NCBI GenBank assembly: GCA_025617745.1
Contig: CM046871.1
Span: 31,813,579 to 31,877,578 of the forward strand
Direction of reading: 5' to 3'
DNA: 64,000 nt
Source of the DNA: Heliocidaris erythrogramma
Taxonomy: Eukaryota > Echinodermata > Echinoidea > Camarodonta > Echinometridae
In this document: positions 54,168 through 64,000 of the stretch, piece after piece
Position numbering within the stretch: position 1 is the first letter of the stretch
Layout: the number at the start of each line of letters is the position of its first letter
Notes under the pieces: generated by a model
What the model was told of the DNA's origin: nothing
The model's input: only the letters and a program-made list of their open reading frames with translations
The model's database searches: none
Position numbers and translations under genes: made by a program

Positions 54168-54448
54168 GAGGTGTTGTGGATCAGTGGATAAGTCCCTGGA
54201 CTGTGAACCACGAGGTCCGGGGTTCGAATCCCACCGCAGTACTAGCGTCCTTTGGCAAGACGTTAATCTACATTTGCCACTCTCCACCCAGGTGTTAAAT
54301 GGGTACCCGGTAGGATGGCGAAAGTTAATGTCCTTTGCTTAGCATGTGTGCTCTTAACAGGCGACTGGCTGGAATACTCCCCAGGGAGCGGAGAATGTGC
54401 ATACATTGTGTGCGGGCATGCCAGAATCCGATGACCAGGGTAATACTA
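54168..54448 (+). mobile_element. tRNA-derived SINE
   Basis: Box A-like TGGATCAGTGG (54177-54187) and box B GGTTCGAATCC (54221-54231). The body CGTCCTTTGGCAAGACG, CACCCAGGTGTTAAATGGGT and CTCCCCAGGGAGCGGAGAAT recurs antisense elsewhere. It abuts the TA of the 4150-bp element, which may have inserted into its tail. Confidence 0.85.
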
Positions 54449-55616
54449 TATGTGACCCGTCACGTCAAAATGAGACAGAAGTCGCATTTTTTGACATTGC
54501 ATTTTATTATTGATTATTATTCTCCGTTTCATAAGCTTTAATTTGGTATATAGTTCAACTCTAGAGAGTGAGTATTAGTGGAGATAATAGCTTTTGAATC
54601 TTGAGTAAAGGAGGGCTGTGGCAAAGTATTTCTTCGAGAAAAACGCTTCCAAAGTTTGACTTCTGTTTTGCAGTCATGCAGCATTTTCCGTTTGTAATGT
54701 CAACTAGATTTTTATAAAGCCCTTAGCAACCGTTTATTAATTCTAATAAAAACTAGTCCTTATGTTTCTTTAGGATCTCTTCTCATGAAAACATGAATTT
54801 TAATTCATTTAAGCCATGAATTCTAACGCTTTAGAGGGTAACAAATCAAGTAGTTTCACGGCACTGAAAAAGCTTCCCGCATCAACTTCATGCTTTTTTC
54901 GTTGAGCCTTTCCTATGCCGGTATGATTTTCTTAAAGGGTTGATTAACCTAGCTATAGTCAAAAGGTTTATAAGTCTGTCATTTTGTGCGGGGAAATGTA
55001 TTAGATTATGGTTCAAACTTTCAGAGGTTTTTATGTCATATATTTTTCTAAATTAATCATGTAAACTTGATTTCTTTCAATGTTATTTGCTTTCTTTTTA
55101 TAGCTTGGATTCGATTGTCGCAAAGTCATTCAATTTTGGCAAATTTACTGATTAGACTAGTCTTTACCAAGAATAATATTGACAGAGATCGTTGATGTCT
55201 GCATATGAAGCTTACTTTTTTTACTTTTCGTCTTGTGAAAGAGCAATGGAAATCGCCGCTTTCTTAAGCTGAAGAATTAACACACGATTATTGATTTTCT
55301 CTCTCTCCTTCTACATCACGCACCTGTTTCATAATCTCCACAGTTTTATTTCTTTCTTTTGAAAGCTAACTCTCTTTTCGCTTCGCTCTTTACTTATTAC
55401 CAGTTTAAACAACGATGGAATGAAACAGAATCATAATAAAGAAATTGTATCCTGCTCTAGTTAGTTCTACCTTTAAAAATGTTTATAAACAGTGTCTTTC
55501 TTTTCTTTTTCGCCATGTCAAAGAGGTATAGAATTCGCCCCTTTCAAAGAAAAAGGATTAAGTCACATCCTGCCTTCGCGAGACGATTGATTTTTCTTCT
55601 CTTTCATTGTCCTTCT

Positions 55617-55776
55617 CAGGGGCCGCGGAACGTCTTGGAAAGTGGAGGGGGCTAAAGTGGGGGGGGGGGGGGGGGGGGGGGCTGCGTGTATAACCACATT
55701 TTTTGCATGCCATACGTTTGCACGTGTTTACTGAAAAAAGGGGGGGGGGCTGCAGCCCCCGGTTCCGCGGTCCCTG
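55617..55776. mobile_element. Nested MITE (CAGGGGCCGCGGAAC ends)
   Basis: CAGGGGCCGCGGAAC and GTTCCGCGGTCCCTG are inverted with one mismatch. The inside has G21 and G10 runs. It interrupts an array unit of the 4150-bp element. Confidence 0.88.
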
Positions 55777-56993
55777 CTTCTCAATCACGAGCTTGTGTCA
55801 TAATCTCCACACAGGTCCTTTTCTGTATGGTAAAACAAGCTTCATTTCTTTTATCATCAATTCCCCATGTTCAACAGCAGGATAAAGATAAACTGCTTCT
55901 TAGCGCCGCTCTATAGTTAATAGAGCTTTATTTTGTTTTAAATTAACGCCCGAACAATCTCTCTCTCCTTCTAAATCTTTCACCTGTATCATAATTTCGA
56001 CTGTTCTTCTTAATTCTATTTTGAAAGCTAACTCTTTCTTGTCTGTTCGGCTTTTTTTAACGAATAAGAGATTTGGCCGCTAATTATCATCATGTTGACT
56101 GGCGGTACGAACATGACGAAGACAAACTGCATCTTAGCTTGAAAGTTTGTTGCTCCCCGCTCTATAGTTAACTCAAGCTTAAAACAATTTCAGATACTAG
56201 TTTCACTATCGCAACCGAGGGCCTTTTCATTCTAGTTTTACAAAATAATTTTCTTTTATTTTCGTCTGTTAAAAAGAGTTATAGAATTGGCCGCTTTTTA
56301 TCGTCATGTTCAAAAGCGGGATAGAGATAAACTGCTTCTTAGCGCCGCTCTAGTTAACTAGAGCTTAAAAAATAAATAATAATGACAACTGCTTTTTGTA
56401 AAAATTGACACCCAGGCAATTCTCTCTCTCCTTCTAAATCTTTCACCTGTATCATAATTTCGACTGTTCTTCTTAATTCTATTTTGAAAGCTAACTCTTT
56501 CTTGTCTGTTCGGCTTTTTTAACGAATAAGAGATTTGGCCGCTAATTATCATCATGTTGACTGGCGGTACGAACATGACGAAGACAAACTGCATCTTAGC
56601 TTGAAAGTTTGTTTCTCCCCGCTCTATAGTTAACTCAAGCTTAAAACAATTTCAGATACTTGTTTCCCTATCGCAACCGAGGGTCTGTTCATTCTAGTTT
56701 TACAAAATAATTTTCTTTTATTTTCGGCTGTTAAAAAGAGTTATAGAATTGGCCGCTTTTTATCGTCATGTTCAAAAGCGGGATAGAGATAAACTGCTTC
56801 TTAGCGCCGCTCTAGTTAACTAGAGCTTAAAAAAAATAAATAATAATGACAACTGCTTTTTGTAAAAATTGACACCCAGACAATTCTCTCTCTCCTTCTA
56901 AATCTTTCACCTGTATCATAAATTCTGTTCTTCTTAATTCTATTTTGAAAGCTAACTCTTTGTCTGTTCGGCTTTAACGAATAAGAGAATAAG

Positions 56994-57141
56994 CAGAGGA
57001 GGGGGGGGGGGCGCAAGGGGCGTGCGCCCCCTGTTTTGTGTGACAAAGTATGCCCCAGACCCCCAGATGGCCGTTTGGCTTCGTCAAACGGAGGGTTCCT
57101 CAGTGTGTGCCCCCTTTCTGAAAATCCTGTATCCGCCCCTG
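56994..57141. mobile_element. Nested GC-rich insertion in the third array unit
   Basis: CAGAGGAGGGGG at the left and ATCCTGTATCCGCCCCTG at the right. The array unit continues directly on each side (GGCTAACTGGCAGTATGAAC), so this is an insertion with some unit sequence lost. Confidence 0.75.
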
Positions 57142-59166
57142 GCTAACTGGCAGTATGAACATGATGAAGATAACGCGCGTCTTAGCTTGAAAGTCATCGA
57201 TTATCTCCGCTCTATAGTTTACTCCAAAAAAAATGTATACAATCTACTGGTTGTCTAATAGCTAATTTCTTTTCTTCTTCGCCATGTTATAAAGAGGTAG
57301 AGAATTCGCCCCTTTCAAAGAACAAGGATTAAGTCACCTCCAGCAAGAGACGATTATTGATTTTCTCTCTCTCTCTCTTTGTCCTAAATCGTGCGCTTGT
57401 TTCATAATCTCTACACAGGTACATGTAGTGTTCTTTCTGGTTAAAAAGCTTATTTTCTTTTCGGCTTTTCGAAGGGTTACAGAATTTACCCCTTATTATT
57501 ATCGTGTATCAATAGTTTCGTTGTTCGTAAGTCATCTTTCCAGTTCTTCTTACTTCTGTTTCTCTCTTCTGCCAACTCTTTTCCATTCCCTCTCTACTTT
57601 CAATAGATTAAACAGCGATGGCTTAAACCAGCTTCGTAATGAAGAGATCTTTCATTGACGATTAACAATTCTCTGCGCTAGTCGAGTTTTGCTTTACGAA
57701 ATCTACCACCTTCTCAATTTCAACTTTTTTTTTGCTTTTAATAGAGCTAAATAATTTGTCTATTATTTTCACACGCACCCTCACCAGATGATTAGTGAAT
57801 TCTTCTCTCTCTCTCATTCTGAACATGTATCACATTCTAACACATTTTCATTCGCCGTCACAATTTCATTTGGTTCACCCCCCCCCCCCCCCATTCAAAG
57901 GGATCTTGGGACTTATTTCACTTTAATTCAGACTCTCTTTAAAGTGATACTAGGCTGAGCAAAGTAACAAAATAATCAACTTGTAAAGAAAAAGAGACAG
58001 AGAGGGGAGGTACTGATAACTGAAACAGAGAAAGAAGAAAAAGATTTTTGTTTAGCCTGCACTCAAAACGAAACAAGAAAGACTCCCCAAAATAAAGATT
58101 AATGAAATATTGATAATATTGTACTTTATTATAATGGAACCAAAGTAGTACGAATGCGATGATAACAGAAGCAATATCTGATCTTAATCTTCAGAACAAT
58201 TCGAGACGACACGAGCAAGACAGCGCGATCGAGCATTAAGTACATGTACTTCTTGCAAATTCTTTTACAGAGATCACGTGACTGCGAACGTCCAATGAAC
58301 AAAGCCACGCGTCGCTAGGGGCGGGGCCTAGCCGATGGCTTTCTTTTCGCTCTGGGACGAGCCAGCTGTCCGAAAAAATAGAAGAGTTGACCGAAAAAAA
58401 CACTCGTAGAAAAACTGCTTTTTCTACCCTTTCCCGTTATATTTAGGACTCAATTTTTTTACAGAGCATTCATGAAACATTGAAGATTCAAATCAGCTAA
58501 GAAAAAAAAAATGACGAAATTTGAAGTTTTTTTAAATTTGCCCAATTTTCTCGAGTTCTAGCCCAGCGACTTCTGTCTCATTTTGTCGTGACGGGTCACA
58601 TATTAAGAACCTATGACCGGTAGAGTAGGTTGCAGCACTTTGCAGACGATGCGTTTCCCAAAATTAAAAACACCCATGGCGTTCACTCAATGATTTTCAT
58701 TTGTTGAAGACCGTGTATAAGAATCCTTGGTGACGTTCTGTGATCCAAGGTACCATTGGAAAGTTGGTAGATGTGATAGATGTGCAATAGTTGCTTGTAC
58801 GCCAGCCTGCAATGCCCTAGTGCCACTGATTTGTGGAGGATCTGGTCGTCCTTGATAATCATATATTTTAAAATTATATGAACAAAATCTTCAATATTGT
58901 ATACTGTAACACAACAGATCAAGTCTGGTGATATTCATACAAATATCTTTTTACCTACCATGGTCACTTACAGTTTTAATCTGGAACATTACTTTTCAAA
59001 ATGACAAAACATGGTATCACTAAACCCGATGAGTTGAAATGCAAAGTTGAACCTCGGTTCATGGCAGTCTCCGAATAATGGGTGCATTCGGTCGCATTTG
59101 ATTTTGAATGTATGAAGGTCATGTAATGCGATAACTTCATTGATTTATAGATTAAAACAATGCAAG

Positions 59167-59222
59167 TCACAAGAATGGGGAAAAACCCAACAACAACACG
59201 AAGATAAGATATAGTGGCCGCA
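59167..59222 (-). CDS. Ig protein exon 4: hydrophobic C-terminal tail
   Basis: A CAG acceptor gives, in the phase required by exon 3, VRPLYLIFVLLLGFSPFL and TGA. The hydrophobic run ending directly at the stop is the pattern of GPI-attachment signals. Too short to be an obvious ORF; supported by phase and composition. Confidence 0.65.
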
Positions 59223-61330
59223 CTGTGCCAATATCAAAAGTAAAAATTCACACATCTTTTAGATGATTGATGTAAGCATACGATATCAACCATCATTTTA
59301 AGCAGTAACGAGTTGAACATGTTGAAGGGGCAACACTGTGTTTAGTCAATTTACTTTTGCATGATAACTATATTAGAAGAGAAATAAATAGCATCCCATG
59401 GATAATAAATAGTACACCAATGTGAAAAAGGTGTGAATATAATTTGTACACAATGTAGTCTAACTGTTCTAATATAGAAAAGGACTTTGGAATTATCGTG
59501 ACAACCATTGTAGGTGTGTATTCTGATTTTCAGTATTTTCATAATGTGCCCACAGTGTATCCAAAGTGTGTCCACAGTGTGTCAACAATCATGCAAATGT
59601 GCTACTCAGTGTGCCCACAGTGTCTCTTCAGTGTCTCCACAGAGTGTCACACAGTCACGCGGTGTTACACAATGTGACACAGTGTGTTCACTCTGTAAAC
59701 GCTATGAAAGTGTTTTTCTATCACATATACTCCATACGGAAACTTACCATCAACGATAATGAACAATCCTGCTTCTCGTTGGTTTATACCAGCACTGGCA
59801 ACACATCGAAGAATTTGATTGTGGTGTTTCCTCTCTGGAATTAATTTTAGAGTAGACTCTGTGTCACGCAAATTAGGTTCTGCGGCATTCGCGGAAGATG
59901 TGGAGGTCGTGCTTCCAGGGTCATCTTCCGAACCAATAACCCATGATATTAGAGCTTTAGGGCGAGATCCTAAACTTCTGCAGGAGAATGATGTGTTTGA
60001 GTATTCAAAGAGAATGACACTTCTTGTCCCTCCTGCATTGGTATTTATATATCCAGACGTGGTAAGCATTAGCTCACTTGGTGAAACAGAGTGAGAAGAG
60101 AAAAGAGCACCCCAAAATCCGAAAATCAAATGAACAAATCTTTATATAAATGTAGAGGAAAAGAGAACGCATTATCAAAAGTGTGATAAAAGTAGAAAGT
60201 AGAGAAAGGTGACTTTCTTTGGAACTGAGAGTCCCTTGAAGGAAAACAGAGCACTGGGGGAAAAAAAATCGCTGATGTTTTATCCATTTCAAACACTTAC
60301 AACAACCCAACCCTCACATTTGGATACTCACCCACCCGAAAACACCTTCCCAGCATTCACGTGAGGATACCATTTTTGAAGATAATCACCTTGAACTGAT
60401 GCAAGATTGAAGCAGATTTATCAGATCCCGATAAGACACTAAACAACGGAGAATTTTTCCATCGTCGTCTCTGGAGGGGGTTACATAGACGACTCTTCGA
60501 GAGATGTAAGCTTCACCCTGAACAGCGTTGTACTGATCATGCAAAAGAATCTGTACTTCAATAAGAATCTGCCATTCAAGTACTGCAGATGGTCTGGCGC
60601 AAAACTTATAAAGTTCTCTCTGTATTATAGTATGTATCAATTGGGTTGTCTGTCCCAAATTGTATGACCGATGGGACATAAACAGATTAAACTTTCAATA
60701 GCATCAACATTATTTTAAAATTAATATCGTTTGAACGATTTCCAATCATAAAATTAATTAATAAATCAAATAAGAATTAATGTTGTTACTGACATATTGC
60801 TACCTGCGAACTGCTTATTATCTTTAAATGGTTTAATATAGAATACTTTTTTTAAATAGGAATGTATCAATCGTCTCTTAATTTCGTACACTTTAGTACT
60901 AGCTTGAGGTAAGTTAACAACTATGAAAGTATTACCTGATAATTTCACCTGTAGTTAAATCAAGTTTAAAAATGTGTCAGAAGATGTGGTTTGAGCACTC
61001 ATAACTGCCACTGTCATTTACCGTTAAATCCCTAACTGTTAGATTTCCGCTGGAAGAATCTGCCATCAAACTGTACTTAGACTTATTAGGGATATTTTTC
61101 TGATTTCGGCAACCCACTTTTCGACATGTATCGGTAGCCAGAATATTATCATTTTCAAACCAGTGCAATTGCCGAGACATGGAGGATGGGGTGTATGTGC
61201 AGGCAAGTGTGATATCTTCGCCAACAACGCGGATAAATTCCGGGTTCTGAATACTAGTAGACAAGCTCAGCTCATTCGTTTTAGAAACGACGAAGGCGAG
61301 GAAGAGTAATATGCAAATACGACCGTCCAT
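59167..61330 (-). CDS. Immunoglobulin-domain surface protein, four exons
   Basis: Model: exons 61330-60936, 60617-60390, 60076-59748 and 59222-59167, 1008 bases in consistent phase. It starts with a signal peptide (MDGRICILLFLAFVVS). Three Ig-like domains follow: LACTY, LHWFEN and DSGSYEC; KFC, LEW and LRCLV; FSCRS, ISWVI and ILRCVAS. The last exon adds VRPLYLIFVLLLGFSPFL and a stop, a C-terminal hydrophobic tail without cytosolic extension, fitting a GPI signal or short anchor. Anomaly: TGA at 60979-60977 interrupts exon 1, yet the same frame continues 13 codons to a CAG/GTAATA donor. So this is a mutated allele or pseudogene, a base error, or a truncated secreted product. Ligand and function are unknown. 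The Ig fold is well supported; the exon 1 end and exon 2 start are less certain. Confidence 0.75.
59540..59700. repeat. Degenerate CACAGTGTG tandem repeat in Ig-gene intron
   Basis: At least eight CACAGTGTG/TCACAGTGT-like units spaced 9-21 bases lie between exons 3 and 4. Confidence 0.8.
59748..60076 (-). CDS. Ig protein exon 3: Ig domain 3
   Basis: ELMLTTSGYINTNAGGTRSV, then NTSFSCRSLGSRPKALISWV, an Asp/Ser/Thr-rich loop, and KHHNQILRCVASAGINQREA. The first Cys, the R-P-x-x-x-I-S-W strand and the second Cys match a C2-type domain. Donor GTAAGT, phase 1. Confidence 0.85.
60390..60617 (-). CDS. Ig protein exon 2: Ig domain 2
   Basis: ELYKFCARPSAVLEWQ, then RRVVYVTPSRDDDGKILRCL and VSYRDLINLLQSCISS. 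Cys, Trp and second Cys are at Ig-like spacing. The acceptor is AG-AG ambiguous (60618 or 60620); the phase of exon 1 favours 60617 as the first base. Donor GTGATT, phase 2. Confidence 0.7.
60936..61330 (-). CDS. Ig protein exon 1: signal peptide and Ig domain 1 (internal TGA)
   Basis: Signal peptide, then FIRVVGEDITLACTYTPSSM, LHWFENDNILATD and SGNLTVRDLTVNDSGSYECS. This is a V/I-set-like domain with Cys, Trp and D-x-G-x-Y-x-C in place. TGA at 60977-60979 comes four codons after SNH-type residues following the second Cys; HIFKLDLTTGEII follows in the same frame to the donor. Confidence 0.75.
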
Positions 61331-62807
61331 ATCGTTATTAAAGGATTGTCTTTCATCCTTTTCCCCCGTATAGTTCGACCTATCAGATTTTTTTTTTACT
61401 TTAATGAATGCACAACTTCAGCAGTCCAGAGTTTCTGGAAAGGAAAGAATGATCAGGCCCACCGTTTCCTTATGAATAAGTGTCAGTGAACATGAGCAAC
61501 AGCGGCAAACACGATCATTCACTCCTCTCGTGTTCTCCGAAATGAAAGCAACTTGTCTTTCTCAAGAACACAAGTGGGCTGTCAGTTTCAAATAAAAGGG
61601 GTTTCGGACACTTTCCTCGATTGGAAGTATAAGATTGACTGATAATTCAATCAAGCAATGCGATTGTTCTGTAATTAACCTTAAACTCTTAATAGTGTAA
61701 ATTAGTTCAGGAAATGACTTTTATGAATGAAAACAAACTTCCCCGAGGTGTATGCATTTAGAGATGGCAGTTATGAGGGTTTGGGGCCTCTTAAAGATGT
61801 ACGTGTCTGGAAACAAAATACTTGGGTATCTTTTAAAAGTTAATTTGTTCAAATTTAATACTTAATATTTCATATTTCATGTTTTTTTTTTTTTCATTTC
61901 CAACAAAATACAATTTTCATAATAATTTAGAAAACAGTGCAAAATTCATATAGAACATTACATTTGAAGCTAAGATAGATCAATACAATGGTTAATACTT
62001 TGAAAAGAAAAGTAGAATAATTACGTATGTAAATTGCAGGCCCTTCAGATAATAATAAATGAAAACAAGTAAAGTGCATTAATAAACAAGAGAAGAAGGA
62101 TAAGGGCCAACAGAGACAACATTTATAGAAACTCCTGACTGGAAGCAACGTTGTGCTACACAAATTCTATGATGAAGAAAAAGACAAATTGAGTGAAGAG
62201 GAGGGAAAAAAGAAGAAGGAAATGTGGGTTGCATGTGAAAAGGGAGCGACCACAAAACAGAGATCGCACAACATCCTTTTCAATTTAAGAAAACAATAGA
62301 AAAAACAACAAAAGCATTGGGGGGGGGGGAGCAAGTGTTGATGATTTTTCGAGATGAACTGGAGAATACAAAAGTACAAAAAAACCCTAGAAAAGTGGGA
62401 AGAGGGGTTGTTATACACAACAATAAATTGCTAATTATAATAAGTTTTGTTTTTTTGTTTCGGCATGTTAATATCTAATTGATTATTTAAAGGTCCCCTT
62501 TTATGAAATTCTAATTCTTGGTATTTTGTCCATGATACTCATCTAAACTGAAAAATGTCATTCGTTTGCAATAAATACGTATCAAAATATTTTTAAAATA
62601 ATATTTTCCCCAGGTATTCATGTCCTAAACAGTCTGCTAAGCTCCGCCCCCTTTTAAACCCCGAATTCTCGTTCCGCGAGCATGATTGACGTGTGACGTC
62701 ACAAACCGACATTGCCGATGCTTGTTTACAATATTGCATATGTATCACATGTGCAAACTAACTTGCTGTTGTATATACCACCTCGAAAACCACCTCTAAA
62801 GCGAAGT
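61331..62807. other. Region upstream of the Ig gene
   Basis: About 1.5 kb with no recognisable exon. It would hold the Ig gene promoter, but no convincing TATA box was identified. A G9 run lies at 62320-62328. Confidence 0.5.
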
Positions 62808-63053
62808 ATGCCGCAACGCTGCGTTGTTGCAGGTTGCAGCAACACCACAAAGGAGGGTGTCAGTCTACATTTATTCCCTAAAGACCCAAATATAACAAGG
62901 AAATGGACCGCAATTTAAGTAAAATTAACTCGCGCCCATTGGAAGGGGCCGAGTGACCGCAGTGTTGTGTGCTCCGAGCACTTTTGTGCGGAGGACTTCA
63001 TCGATAGCACGGGGCTGTCCCTGAAACAAGTTTTATCATACATGTACCAATAA
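62808..63053 (+). pseudogene. THAP zinc-finger domain fragment with internal stop
   Basis: From the ATG at 62808: MPQRCVVAGCSNTTKEGVSL, HLFPKD, RKWTAI, then TAA at 62916-62918. The same frame continues VKLTRAHWKGPSDRSVVCSE, HFCAEDFIDSTGLSLKQV to a stop at 63051. Every THAP landmark is present: C-x4-C, F-P, two Trp, C-S-x-H-F and F. THAP domains occur in P-element-type transposases and derived host proteins. The stop and lack of a following domain suggest a dead transposon fragment or a host pseudogene; a coding first exon of a live gene is unlikely. Confidence 0.85.
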
Positions 63054-64000
63054 TATGAAATTTGGCGACTCTGAGCTTTACCTCACAAGCACCTCTCTCA
63101 ATTGGTCTTTACTATAGGTTTTCCCGGTCAATTTCAAACTTTCTCCAATCAATTTAACGTTTCGAGCAATCAATTTCGCCCGAAATGCGATCGCGGTAAC
63201 AAATCAGAATTCAAATTCGTCTTTGGCCGCTCAAAATCAACATCTCAGCGATGAAATTGCAAATTGCGCCAATCAATTTAAAACATTGAGCAATGGGTAT
63301 TCGTCAGTCGTCATTCAAATTCGTCCATTCGTAACAATTCCGTCTTTGCGGTCATTCAAATTCGTTAATGAGCATGCATATTTGAAATAACTGCAATCAA
63401 TTAAGAATGTGAGGTTCGTATCAAGTAGAAAGTCAAAATGGGGGGTTTGGGGAAAGCTTTATGTTAATACTTGGCCATGGTGTTGTTATGCTCATTTGGC
63501 AAATAACCAGAAACATTTTCCTTCTTTTCATGTCAAATTTGGGTAGAAATTTGATCTCTTTTTTGATATGGTGTTTTAATTTCTTAAGGGGTCTATGCCC
63601 CGGTTCTCCCCCAATCCACCGAAAACGGAAACTGATATCCATGTATATGTATATCCCTGACAAGCAAACAAAAAAAAAGTCTTCACTCTAAAATCCGCCA
63701 ATGGTTCTGATGGAAATGCTGCACGGATTCTTGTCACGGCACAAGATGGAAGACGAACACATACTGCCCTGCCCAGGAAACCCAACACCATCTTACAAGC
63801 TGCCTATAGGCCACATGCCTGGCTATCCTATAAAAGATTTTTTTTTAAAGAGTACAAAGGAAACTATGATTAGTCAACTTCAAAACAATACACAGTGTCT
63901 ATGATGTAGGTGATAGTGAGGTAACTTTTACTTTGAACTTCACAAATAAACAATAGAAGATTAGCTAATAATTTAGTTAAAGGAAACAAATCTGCACATA
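63054..64000. other. Right end, no recognised gene
   Basis: AT-rich with repeated CATTCAAATTCG[T/A]C and CAATCAATTT motifs at 63110-63400. An open frame at 63701-63904 on the plus strand resembles no family known to me. Confidence 0.5.

Larger units (their letters stand above)
55297..57850. repeat. Divergent tandem array, about 460-bp units
   Basis: Units carry TCTCTCTCCTTCTAAATC, then CACCTGTATCATAAT and GAAAGCTAACTCTTTC. Best copies start near 55956, 56417 and 56879, about 461 bases apart and nearly identical; older units lie near 55297, 55588, 57360 and 57800. Two GC-rich insertions interrupt the array. Confidence 0.88.
54451..58600. mobile_element. 4150-bp TA-flanked inverted-repeat element with internal array
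   Basis: TGTGACCCGTCACG at the left and CGTGACGGGTCACA at the right are inverted, and the match extends about 34 bases through CAAAATGAGACAGAAGTCGC with one difference. TA flanks both ends. The interior is a divergent array of about 400-460-bp units (55297-57850) carrying two smaller nested elements. No transposase or other protein frame was recognised, so it is non-autonomous. A related end lies at 1195-1359. Confidence 0.88.

Noticed and set aside
54168..54250. tRNA gene
   Set aside because: Same reasons; the body continues for about 200 bases as in other SINE copies.
63701..63904. Plus-strand frame with SRHKMEDEHILPCPGNP
   Set aside because: Short, beside repeat sequence, no recognised family; cannot be supported as a gene.

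Overview
The window is animal genomic DNA: intron-rich, AT-rich and dense in repeats. The content best fits a marine invertebrate deuterostome, most likely an echinoid. Evidence is an ABCC5-like transporter, an SLC6 transporter, a Ty3/gypsy element, tRNA-derived SINEs, CR1-like LINE 3' ends, long poly-C/poly-G tracts and many small inverted-repeat elements. The species call is inference.

Three host genes, all on the minus strand, can be assembled from exons with consistent splice phases. (1) Positions 2544-15250 hold the 5' half of an ABCC (MRP) ABC transporter closest to ABCC5. Eleven exons give 570 codons from the start Met through the first transmembrane domain to the linker before NBD1; the nucleotide-binding domains lie beyond the left edge. 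(2) Positions 26442-48519 hold ten exons of a Na+/Cl--coupled SLC6 transporter of the GABA/taurine/creatine type. They run from just before TM4 to the stop (408 residues); the exons for TM1-TM3 were not found. (3) Positions 59167-61330 hold a four-exon gene for a three-Ig-domain surface protein with a signal peptide and a hydrophobic C-terminal tail. Its first exon carries an in-frame TGA.

The SLC6 intron at 32891-42187 holds a 4.95 kb Ty3/gypsy retrotransposon (34489-39436), antisense to the host gene. It has only 98-bp LTRs, and its gag-pol is broken by a frameshift and a stop. The same intron holds two decayed copies of the TM7 exon and a 2.2 kb array structure with a LINE 3' end and a MITE nested in it. 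Other mobile DNA includes a 4150-bp TA-flanked inverted-repeat element (54451-58600), a 966-bp mariner-like element, hAT-like MITEs with 8-bp target duplications, a 161-bp tandem array within an element, SINEs, LINE tails and hairpin MITEs. A broken THAP domain lies near the right end.

No functional interaction between the three genes is implied; they are neighbours. The recurring theme is exon duplication: a similar exon pair at the ABCC N-terminus, a decayed second copy of one ABCC exon, and two decayed copies of one SLC6 exon.
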